Under the pieces are notes generated by a model. That model saw nothing but the letters and a program-made list of their open reading frames with translations, had not been told where the DNA came from and did no database searches. A stretch of DNA of 64,000 nucleotides from Trichostrongylus colubriformis (Eukaryota > Nematoda > Chromadorea > Rhabditida > Trichostrongylidae): NCBI GenBank assembly GCA_963978905.1, contig OZ022258.1, forward strand, positions 25,858,716-25,922,715, read 5' to 3'. The position numbers and the translations under genes are program-made. Each line of letters opens with the position of its first letter. The first letter of the stretch is position 1. This document shows positions 12,201 to 24,200 of the stretch, piece after piece.

Positions 12201-15200
12201 ATTGATGCAAAGATACCGACCATAAAAAAGTGTCATGGAGAAAGAAGGAAATGATAAAACCAAAAATACGGAAGGGGAACCACATCCTCTCGTTGATCCT
12301 CGTAGCGGACGTGTTCCCGTACCTTTCTGCGTCACTGTGAGACAGCCAACCCAAGCCGTGCCATTGCCCTGCCCTTCATCGCATCTCGGCCATTCGAGCC
12401 GAGCTCGCAGCTTGGAAGTCATGATAACTAACTTTAAGCACGCTTTTCAAGGCTAATTGCACCTCAATTCGTCTTTATGAACCCAACGGTCCATTTACAG
12501 CATCATTTCTCTACTAATACACTTACTACCTCTCCTGGCACCTTCAAAAGTTAAAATACCCTTCATGAAGCTTCTTCTACTTGATGCAGTAATCGGAATT
12601 GACGCCTTTTGCAAACCTAAATACTCGACTGTTTATCTGAACGCTGCGTAATTATTTCCGACTCTACTTATTACTCTATTTAGGAGAGAGCGTCGAAAAC
12701 TCGAGCGAAAGGTTTTCCAACGCTTCGCCTTGTTTCACTATATGCATTCATTTTCCAAAAGCCATCTGCCCATTCACGCTGGTGCAGACAGAAATCCATC
12801 TAGTGTAGCAGGTTTTCTCATCAACAACACTAAAGTATGTAGAGTCTCTCCACAACAAGCGCATTCCAGATGAAGCAATGTCGTTCTTTTCATTCTTCAC
12901 TTAGTTCCCGCATGAATTGCTGTTGCGAGTGATAGAATTTGAGAGGGTTGTGATACTTCCATGCTTACGGGGAAGTTGATGCCAGGTCGTCGGCGATCAC
13001 CATATCGATCAACGTCGCGTCGATCATGAGAATTTTCGAAAGTGAACCAACAACTCCGTCACTTCCCTTCGCAACCTGTGGTGATCCAGTGGGCTCTTCT
13101 CACTGAAGAGAATGCAGCAGTTTATTCCTTCTTCTTAAGTTTTCGTAGAGAAGTCTGACCATAGGACAGCACTCATCCTGGTGTTCACCTAATATGTATG
13201 TAGAGGAACCAGGCAGAAATCGTAGTGCCTATGTAGTTGGGGAGGGGCCACTACACCGTTCACAGCGTCCGGCGCTATTTTAATATAGGCTTTTTGACTA
13301 AGCCTCACATTAGGCGAAGCTCCTACACCTGAAGTTAGGCTTCAGTTCAAATATTAAAATCGCTACGATATTTTAGCCTGGCTTATCTGGTCAGCACGCA
13401 GTATTATCCAAGCGATACGTGTTGAACAGACCAGAATAAGGGGGCGTATCAGAGGTCCAGTGATCTTGAAAATTCACCTGTTTTTGCGTATCATATTACA
13501 CATTCTGCAGCTGCACATGTTTACGTCAATGCACTGTATAAGTGGGTACTGCTAATGATCTCGTCTAGGTTAATCAAAGGACAATATTAAATAGTAGCTA
13601 CTTCGCAGCCCTTTTTATGACTGTACCTGCACTTTCGCGTCGATTACTGAAATGGAAAGGAGGGAAAATGGAGCAATATGTCAGCGCAGTTTTCAACTTG
13701 GGCGAGATCCATGTAAGTGCGGCGGTCAGAGTGCTAAATGAAGGTCGTCCGCCGAGATTGAAGTCCTTCTTTTACACACGTATGTTGTTATCTCATATTT
13801 GCTTACTAAGGGCAGCATGTAAAATTTCACGCGCATCTACAAGAATTCGATTAGAACAGAGCTCCAAAATAGCAGACGATGAGGTGGTGCATCCAAGTGG
13901 GTTTGGACGCTGGAAAGCTTAAGATTTTTTTCTTGTTTTGTGTACTGATGTCCTGCCGTTATGGCCAAAGGATTTGTAGTTTCTATGTTTGATGATTGTT
14001 TTTGGGCGATGTTGTGACCCTTGCATGAGCTACCTCATATTATGAATATATTATAATATAAAGCTGAGGAGCAAAGAGGCCACTCACGTGGTCAGAGACA
14101 CAAAGAAAGAAGCTAATCACCTTGAGCGCGAGAATGCGAATTGCACTCTGGCCGCTGACGCCGTTCAAATTCTGTAGCGAAAATGTAGAGGGAATTCGAA
14201 CGAGTTGCTCTTTTTACAATTTTTCGATTTATGCTCGGATTAAAGGAAATTTCTCGGTCCTCTCCGTAGTTCTGTTCAGTACTGATTCAAGTAGAGTGAT
14301 TTTGAGAGGAATTCGGAACATGCTATTTTTCGTGGATGGTTTCTTTAGACAAGGCCATACGCGACCAGCAGATTTCCCGATGGTATGGGATACCACACAG
14401 GCTAGCGCACAATGTGCTACTTTTACCCGCCAGGTTCCACAGAATCGTGTGGCTCCAATTAATAGGTCAGTAAAGCAACGCGTGTCAGAACGTCGCCGTG
14501 GCGCGAATCAAAGACGAAAATGAGGGCGCTCTATGTACTACAAGCACCTCTTATTCCTTTCTCAGCGGTCCACCAAGATATCGGAACTGTATCCTCTATT
14601 TTCGCGAATTTCAACGCACGGAGGCGATACAGGCTGCTAGACACCGTGGGTAATCGCTTTCAGCGCAATAATTTCAAAACTGCATAATCGACACGAATGC
14701 ATGCCTACTACGATGGAATGACGTATCCAACGTAAGTGGTGTACGATTTTCTCCCAGCTAATCACGGAATGAGGTGCGAATCTGGCTTGTGGATGCGTGT
14801 ACGCGGAAATCTCAACAAGCGTACTGAGAGCCGCATGCCAGACAAGTAAAATTGACGTTTGGGGAACTCCTGCGTGGTATACATGCACATGTACAGACAT
14901 GACTAGGTTTTATTGAGATTCTGTATGGTGCGGTGGTTGCGGTGGAATGCTCTAGGGCTTTAGCGCGTGCTTATTTAAGAAATGAAACGAAAACTGCTGT
15001 ATGCCATGACCCTCAAACAGGGTCAGCGCGCTACGCGAATCGAATCACCGTCTGTAACACTAGCGGTCTCGCACGAATGCCAGTCATCCCGAGAGCTGTG
15101 ATGATCTTGTCTCAGTTCAAATGAAACCACTGAAAAATGATTTAGAAAAAATTAAAAAAAATGATCCTACACCCACTGAAAAATGGCTGAGCCCAAAAAT

Positions 15201-18200
15201 TGTGGTGAAGGATAGATGCAACGATAGCGGATTGGGTTGATATTCCAGAAACCTGCTTTTTTACATCCAACAATATAGTAGCATACCGCTTTTCACGCTC
15301 AGAAGCGCGGGGAAAACCGGAGTTATATCACGTGTGCAGTGAGGTCTCAAAAGCCTGGTTGGCATGCACTGGCTTAGCGTCGAAAACGTAAAATAGGTTT
15401 GACACCTGCCATTGTTGAGACTGCAGGTGTCAATTTTGAATCGGCCGCTGTTTCGAGAGTATTACACAGTATCAGTGAAGGTATTCCCCGGTGTGAGCTG
15501 GGAGCTATCCGTTCCAATCAATAACTATTGGCCAGAATGAAAGGTTAACAGTATTAAACCATTCAAGTGATTTGACTGTCAACAGAACCCTAGAACTAAG
15601 TCCTGATTGTTTTTGCTGTCTACTCAAAAGGAAACAAGGAACTGATGCTCTCTGTGGAGCCAAAACGGCATCAGAGGCACGCGAACCGTATTGAGCTGAC
15701 CGGCCTGTACTGTCGACAATAATGCCTAGTTGCTGCCAACGGAGTCCAAAGGAGTTGGAGAGCGGCGACAAATCATGTTTGAGCGGAAATATACTCCGGA
15801 AAAAGTTGTGATCGCCGCTTTGTTAGTAGAAAGCCTCGTGTCAGTAGAAAGCAGTAGAGAATCGATTCAGTGGAAAGTCCAAGGTTGAATGCTAATGCAG
15901 TAAGTAAGCCCTGCGCTGCTTCGTTCTGGAAGCGTGATTCGAAGCGAGATTATCTTCTGCATTCGAATATTCTCTATATGCTTTTGGCACGATATCGCAT
16001 CCGTTATCGAGGTGTAAAATTCTGGTGGGATGGTGTGTACTTGACCTCGAGCTAGTTGAAGGAATCGTCCACGGAGAAAACGAGTTTCTTTGCTATCCAT
16101 ATAATTGTGTTGTATTTGCCTTATAAGGGCCGCATGCAAAGTTTCACGCGAAAAAAAGAGAATTTGGCTAAAATAGCGCCCCGAACTTCCCCAAATTCTT
16201 GGTCGATCATACGGAGCTCCCGCGTAGAGCCCCCGTCTCGTCGTTCGCCGCAGTTGGGAATGGCAGGCGGGGCTGTTTGGACTGTTTGCGTATTTTTTTG
16301 TTCCTACAATGCCTCTCTGACCGCGGCGGACGACGGGATGGGGCCTCTACCGGAAGCCCCGCCCACCCGGCCGAGAATTTGGGAAGCTTTATCTTAGCCG
16401 GATTCTCACTTTTTCGCGTGAAACTTTGCATACGGACCTTATTAAGCAAATACAACATAAATACACAGGTAAAAAAGAAACTTATTTATCCGTTGACGAC
16501 TACTTCAAGTTCGAGCCCTCGAAAACGACGGGCATGTCGAAAGATTGGCCTACAATACCGCTCACATTTTTTGAAAAATCGACGGTGGGCGACGGATTAA
16601 ACGGCACAAACCGTCGCCCAGTCATAACTTCGTTGAAAATGGATAAAATGGGAAAAAATTAGAAGCGTTAGATTCGTCTCGATGTGTCAAATTCAACAAC
16701 CTATGACATGTCTAATTTTGATAAGTAATTCACCAGCTTCTCGGTAAAAGCTGCAAAGATTTCTCTAATTTTACCCTCAGGCAAGACTCCGACCTGTTTC
16801 GGCTTACATTCACATGTTCGATTGTTGCTCGCCCATGTTCTGCACAAGCATCATTTTTTAGTAAGTTATCTTCAAGTTTCAGGTTGCTTTTCAGCACAAA
16901 ATTTCTACTACATTTTCGAGAGTTTTCAAGCTTATTTCGTCAGAATCGATGGACAAATTGAGTAGATAGTGGCCTATCACAGACTACTGGTTACATACTG
17001 CAAGAATTACCTTGAATTCCGAATTACAGGCAAGCTCTTCTTCTGTGATGAAGCTTCAAACATCGGTAAACGGCTTACTTTGAACGCTGGATAATTTCCC
17101 TTCTCTTTCCTAAAATAACATTTTGATCAATAAAGATCGCATAAGGTTTTCGAATACAACATCCTCAATTCCAGAAAATGAAAGCGGCATTCAAACAATG
17201 CACACAATCATGAATTTAAAAAGAGTGTCAATTGCACATGTAAGTATGAATGTGGACGTACACTAATTAATTCAGACGAACCTTATACTGATGTATTTAG
17301 TGTCAAAAATGCTGGTCATCGGTCTAAAGATCACCTCACTACGAAAGTTTTGAACTTTTACCATTTTTCTTGTATTCTTTTCAAGCGTTGTCGGCTCCAA
17401 CGCCGCATGCTGACCCCTCAATTACTGTGCAACGCACAGACAGATGAGGTCAGTAATACCTCGCGGTATTATCATATTACACGAATGCACACTATTGACA
17501 TTCAGAACCGCTTACTATTTCTTCGAACCAAAGAAAATGGTTCGCAGCCTTGTACAGTTTAGCTTAAATGGTAGTTTTTTTTATGAAGAATTTCTTCAAA
17601 TATATTATATGGTGTGTTGTATGCCTTGAACTTTTATGAGTGATTTTCTCTTTTAACAGTTCATCATACACCGGTGGTTACGAATTTCTACATTGTGTAT
17701 TTACCATTTGAATAAGTAATTTCTGCATTGTGTGCATTGATACCAGAAACACGATTATGTAGAAAACTTCACGTGTCCGCAGCGCACTTGTTCTAACGAG
17801 TCGGTTTGGTACTGTTCATTGAAACCAACTGTGAGAGTTTTCATATGCTAACACACTCTGTCCGTTAACACTATGCTAGGGAACAGAGTTGGATGACGCA
17901 GGCCGAGTGACCGCTGTTCGCAGGCAGTCATGAAGTAATGATTCGTAGGGGTTCGAATCCTCTGGTGCGTGCAACGTTTGCAAACGTGTGTTCGTGATTA
18001 GTTGTGTGCTCCTGTTTCCTTCCAACCGGTTACTGAAGCAAACTGGACCTCCAGTCCCCTGAAAAGAAGGGGACTGGGGGGATCACTGAGTAAGAATAGT
18101 AAGCGGATCTGAAGGTTAATAGTGCGCATTCATGTGATGTGATAATACCGCGAGGTATTACTGACCTCATCTGTGCTGAGTGTTGCACAGTAATTAAGGG

Positions 18201-21200
18201 GTCAGCATGCGGCGTTGGAGCCGACAACGCTTGAAAAGATACAAGAACAATGGTAAAGTTCAAAACTCTCGTAGTGAGATGATCTTTAGACCGATGAACA
18301 GCATTTTTGACACTGAACACATCAGTACAAGTTTCGTCTGAAATTAATTAGTGTACGTCCACATTCATACTTACATGTGCAATTGACACTCTTTTTAAAT
18401 TCATGATTGTGTGCATTGTTTGAATGCCGCTTTCATTTTCTGGAATTGTAGGATGCTGTATTCGAAAACCTCATGCGATCTTTATTGATCAAAATGTTAT
18501 TTTAGGAAAGGGAAGGGAAATTATCCAGCGTTCAAAGTAAGCCGTTTACCGATGTTTGAAGCTTCATCACAGAAGAAGAGCTTGCCTGTAATTCGGAATT
18601 CAAGGTAATTCTTGCAGTACGTAACCAGTAGTCTGAGATAGGTTAGCTATCTACTCAATTTGTCCATCGATTCTGACGAAATAAGCTTGAAAACTCTCGA
18701 AAATGTAGTGGAAATTTTGTGCTGAAAAGTAACCTGAAACTTGAAGATAACTTACGAAAAAATGATGTTTGTGCAGAACATGGGCGAGCAACAATCGAAC
18801 ATGTGAATGTAAGCCGAAACAGGTCGGAGTCTTGCCTGAGGGTAAAATAAGAGAAATCTTTGCAGCTTTTACCGAGAAGCTGATGAATTACTCATCAAAA
18901 TTAGACATCTCATAGGTCGTTGAATTCGACACATCGAGACGAATCTAACGCTTACAATTTTCCCCATTTTATCCATTTTCAACGAAGTTATGACTGGGCG
19001 GCGGTTTGTGCGGTTTAATCCGTCGCCCACCGTCGATTTTTCAAAAAATGTGAGCGGTATTGTAGGTAGGATTCTTTCTAACATTCCCTGGCAGGAATAT
19101 TGTTAACAAGTATACCATTTAATGATCTTCTGAGATGTCTTTGCTTAGAGTTTCAGCCACACAGTATCATAATGGAAAAAGGTATACCTCGCCCTCGTGG
19201 CGGAGCTGTTGCAGTGACAGGTGGCACGCACCCCATTCTCATGGTGAAGGGATCAAATACCGCATCATCTCCCGCCCGTCCTAACCAAGCTTTCTTTCTT
19301 TCCAGGGTAGGTGAACCTATCCGTCTGGGAAGATAGAGGCGCTGACTTGAACATCGACTGGCCCTGCAAGCTTTTGTATGGGCCAGATCGCACTCACCTG
19401 GCACCTCGATTCTAAATGGAAATAGAATGCGCCGTGGATCCTACAAAAGGCATTGACCCTCTCCAGACACTTCATCCTTTATCCTTTTGTACGTCGCCCT
19501 CTCAGTCTTGGTTTGAACGTACTTTCAAGGATCGGTCCGGAACTTCACCCATACACTGAGATCGTCTTCAGTTACATAATAGCCGTTCTTCTTCTTCTTC
19601 TCCCTAGCGTCAGTCCCGCGCCGTTGCGGGGTCCGCTGTTCTTGTCAATTGCCGCCACTTTCTTCTATCCAAGGCATCTTCTGCCGAGGCTTTCACTTCT
19701 GTGAGGTCCGTTTTGATAACGTCCCTCCACCTTTTCTTTGGGGCTCCTCGTGGTCGCTTGCCGGGTACTTCGAACTCTACCGCTTTCTTAATTGGGTGAT
19801 CTGCCGACCTTCTCAGCACGTGCCCATACCATCTTAGCCGCTGCTCCCTCAACTTGAGCTGGACCGGTGCCTTCTGCATGACTGCCCTGACGTCCTTGTT
19901 CCTGAACCTGTCGAGCCTCGTCCAGCCACATGCCCATCTCAGCATCCTCATTTCTGCGGAATGTAGCTGCTTCTCAAGATTCTTTGTTATGGGCCAGCAC
20001 TCGCTGCCATAGAGCATTGCGGGTCTTATCACCGATCGGTATACCTTGCCCTTTAGAATCCTGGAGCACCGTCAATCGCGGAGGATTCCTGTGGACTCTC
20101 TCCATTTCAGCCATGCCGTATTTATTCGAGCCTTCACGGCCTGATCTACCGTACCATCCTCGGCTATATCACTTCCCAGGTATCGGAAGTCCTGAACCCT
20201 TTCGATGCTTTCTCCATGGCGGTCCACGATGGACACAGGACAGTCCTCGGAGCTTAGGAATTTGGTCTTCTTGACGTTTACTCGTAGGCCGTTCTCTGCC
20301 AGCCTTGCTTGCCATCTCTGCACCTTTGCCTGAAGTTCTTCTTTGGTATCCGCACCCTCCGTGCACCCTTTCTAAGCCCCTACTATCTCTGCCGACGTGA
20401 CCGTTCAGATGCTACGGTGAGGTAATCGCCTTCCGGAACCGACCTAATGGTGTCGTCAAGGCTCAGATAGAACTCGTCCTTCTCGTGCTCGGGACAACCG
20501 GCTTGCGGTGCGTATACACTTACTATGGTCCAGTACCCCTCCTCTGTATCCAACCTTACTGCCATGATTCGACCGTTGATCCTGTTCACGGCGCAGACGC
20601 AATCTTTGAGGGAATCCGCTACTGCGATGGCTACTCCGTTTCGTTTAGTGTCCTCGCCGTTGTAGAAGAGTTTGACTCCCTCTCCAATCTCCCTTACCTT
20701 GGCGCCTTTCCAGCGTGTTTCCTGGGTACATAGGATTTGGATGTTTCGTCGTCTCATCAGGTCGGCAATCTCTCGAGACTTCCCGGTCAATGATCCTACG
20801 TTCAGAGTCCCTATTCGAACTAACTTCTTCAGCCGAGGTCGTTCACTCCTCGGTAGCCCTCGCATACTGACCACAAAACTCGGGCAAGGGTTCTACGCGT
20901 CACTTCCGGGTGACGTCCTAGCATTAACACTGATTCTTTGGCAACTTTTGGACATATTGGTGTGACTAGTGTCATCCATCAGCTGGCCTGTCAACCTGGG
21001 CCTGACGCTGGACATAATAGCCGTTCAACAAATGTAATATACTCAACGGTCGAGCGAGTTCTCCGCCGTTTTACGACATGGTTGCGCGGGGTTCAGTAAG
21101 CTGAAGAATGCGATAAACCCAGTGTCATTCATTCTCATCCAACAACTTGCACATGTTGTCAGGAAGCTTTTCTTCGTGAAATGATTGTCTATCTCGGACT

Positions 21201-24200
21201 TCAGGTCTTAGGAAATAGCTTTGATGCCAAATGACTCCTCCCTGGCGAATTCTATACTTTCCCTTGAACTTCCTTGGCTACGGAATATGGAAGTGCTCAT
21301 GGTTGGAGAACCAATTCGGGAGACGCCACACCTTCGCTTTCCACACAGAATCAAAGGTGTTCAAAAACCTGCTTTGCTAGGACAATGATCTTCGGAATGC
21401 TTGTGGGAATGGCAGTGCTAAATAGCGCTTTCATCGTCACTGAGTAAGCTACTTCTGGATGATCTGGAAATTTCCACTAGACGACTTCATAAAGTGGTCA
21501 AACGATAAAATCCGTGAAAAAGCGCAATTATGAAAGGGTAAATTACAGGTTTTGGTCAAAATAGAGGGGGTGAAAGAGAACACAAAGCTCGAAGGAGCAT
21601 CTTACCGAAGTATATTGCAAAAGATGACCGCAACGAGCATTCTTTCGCAGAAGGCGGCTGGTTTATCTGTAAGATGACTGAGTGGCTATAGAACACCAAC
21701 AACGTCAGGTTGCGAAGGTTGGCTGGGGGTTCCTGACTGAGTGTGCACATAATGCTAACATGTGGTGAATTCCGAGCACTGTAACAGGCTCAGCTGGGAC
21801 GTCTGATGATTTGATTGTGAGCCTCGAATTCCTTAAAGCAGGGATGCTGATACAGTCAGGTGGAAAAATGCTATTGAATGAACAACTGAGGTTGTTGATG
21901 TTTTTCACAATAGTTTGAGCCTTGCTTTCGTTACAAAGAACCTAAGGGCCTAGAATGAGCTTCGATCAGCTGGCAGGTTATGGACAGTACATGAAGCTTT
22001 ATGTGACCGCTGCTAAATCTCGCATCTCGCCAAAGCAGGTGTCCAAATGTCTTCAACTGCCGAGGCGTCACAAATGAAGCTCGGATCGGCTTTCATCCGC
22101 TTGTTTTGATTCCTTGGTAAACTTGCTGTTCTTACTTATTAAAGGACAGCAAACTCTCAATTTCAGCATTTTTTTTTTGATTTACTGTCATGTATTAAGC
22201 TGAAAGTGCAACACTGGATGTGATGGACAGATTATTTTTCATCAGAGCAGCGGGCAGCTGTAATTGCCAGATGTAAATTAATGTGTTTTGAAAAAGTACT
22301 TTTCAGGTCACCAAATCTTCGCCTACTTTATTTTTCAAAACAGCTACTATTGCCGTTTTTTCCGCAGTACAAAAAGTGGTGTCGTTGTAGTCCTAATGCT
22401 TTTGTTTTTCACAGACCGTGAAGAACACCGGTGTGTTGGCGGGGGCGTCTCGTTGGGAGGAGGAGTCGGCGGCTCGGGAGCAGGCTGCTAATCAGTCGGG
22501 AGTGGACGGACCCGCTCCCACGGCAGTACGTCTACAGGTATGCCCTCGAACTCTGTAAGTCTTTTTTTTCACAACGTCCACGCTTTTTATTTGATATTGA
22601 AGGCGCTTTGCAGCAAAGATTTTTCTTCGGCGCAGTTGCACGGGTACGCAGGGCCGTAAAGCTTATTTCCAATACATGGCTCATCGTAGTCCACACACAA
22701 CTTTTTCAGAACTCTCTAATTCAATACAGGGTCGCGTCTGGCCCAACCCTTTTTTTGATTAAGGGAGATTCATGAATAACCTTCGTCCTCTGTCCTTTTC
22801 TCAGACTACGGCATTTCCTCAGCATTTCTATCCTTAGTACGAGTTAACCGGCAGGAGCAATTTCACTTCGACAAAGTGTCACCAATGCTGACAATGCGCT
22901 ATCATTACTGGAAAGTGCCCACTTGGAAAAGTACATTACTAGTGGATAGGTCCCACAGCCCAAAAAATTCTGTCTGTTCAACTTCTACTTTTTCGTTTGA
23001 CTTTTAGTTTCACAGACAGACTTGCTATCAGTGGGCCCACAGCCCGCTACTTCTGATATTAATATTTCATACCATAATTACTTTGGAAAAGTATGATTTT
23101 TTTGCTTTCTGAACGTTGATGTCTTTCGCTGCAGTCTGCAATACGAATGTTGCCGTAGAGCTTCTGGGATGTGGACCGAACGCTGTTCTGATATTGTTTT
23201 AACCCGCACTTATGATTTCCGAACATTGTGTTGGTCCATTATGCAGCTGAGAGCCCACCATCCCCTCATCTTTGCCCTTCTTCGTGTCCGTGTCTTTTTG
23301 GCGGACACGGCTTGGCGATTAGAACTTTTATATTTCAGTAGAAATTCAAAGTTGAAATATCCTAGAGATCCGTTGTGACAGCACTTTGATTTTCGCTACT
23401 TCGTAGAAAAAAAACCGTTGGCATTTGTTGACATAACTTCGAAAGAGTAAACATGGATAGAGGCTACTGCTTTTTAACTTCTAACGCAAGTACAAGCCTC
23501 GCGATACTCCAAGCGGAATACTCTTGCGTCCCCTACGCTCTGCACTATATATTGATCACAACTTTGTTCGAAGCGACAAGTTCTTTGTATATACCCATGC
23601 CAAGCTTAAGCGATTAACAAAGTGAAAAAACATGTCCGCTGGTGTATGGCAAAACTACTGCAGCACCGATTTGTAGTACTTCTGTCGTGGTATAAAAGAC
23701 TGTTAGGTGGGGCTTTGTTGTTAACCGGGCACCTCGTCTTTATTTTTTCCTCGATGTCAGCCTTCGCGATCTTGCAGTTTTACGGTCTTCCGATTCCGCG
23801 ATTTTCCGTGTTGGGTGGTGCGGCTTCACAAGAGGACGCAGCATTGCAGAATCTCAACGCCGCAGAATCGCGCATGAAGATGCGACACTGTAGTGTCGCA
23901 GAACAGCGAGATCACAGATTCGCAAAACCGTAAGATCATAATACTGTGAAGTGCGCCGTTGGCCATAGAACACCTGCCCTCAGGAAGCGCCAGGTACTAT
24001 TCTGTTGAAGGAGTGGGGAGATTTTGCAGAGTGCGCTGTTTCGGAACATGTTTTTCAACAAGTCTGACAATTCAATGGTGCATATCTGTTCAACATTCTA
24101 TGAAATGCCCCTTTTCCACATTATGATTGCTCCTAACATCATTCTCAAGTAGCTGATGCTAGTAAACTTTAATATTTGAGAGCCTTTCGCAATAGCCTCC

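Larger units (their letters stand above)
10579..22414. other. Very large intron filled with repeats
   Basis: 11.8 kb intron holding the dispersed repeat (11755-12170), foldback MITE (16056-16509), large inverted repeat (16537-19075) and RTE copy (19589-21011). I see no further exon, though short exons cannot be excluded. 12.2-15.9 kb and 21.1-22.4 kb show nothing recognisable. Confidence 0.45.

Noticed and set aside
13271..13366. Inverted words GCGCTATTTTAATAT and ATATTAAAATCGC
   Set aside because: Short and AT-rich; expected by chance at this size and not linked to a known element end.
19153..19336. Exon-like + frame GIPRPRGGAVAVTGGTHP next to the RTE element
   Set aside because: It lies between two repeats and ends at a stop without a fitting donor; probably part of a repeat, not an exon of the large gene.
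22801..22833. Ten-codon alternative terminal exon after TTCTCAG
   Set aside because: Too short and unsupported to list; mentioned only as an option in the exon entry at 22415.
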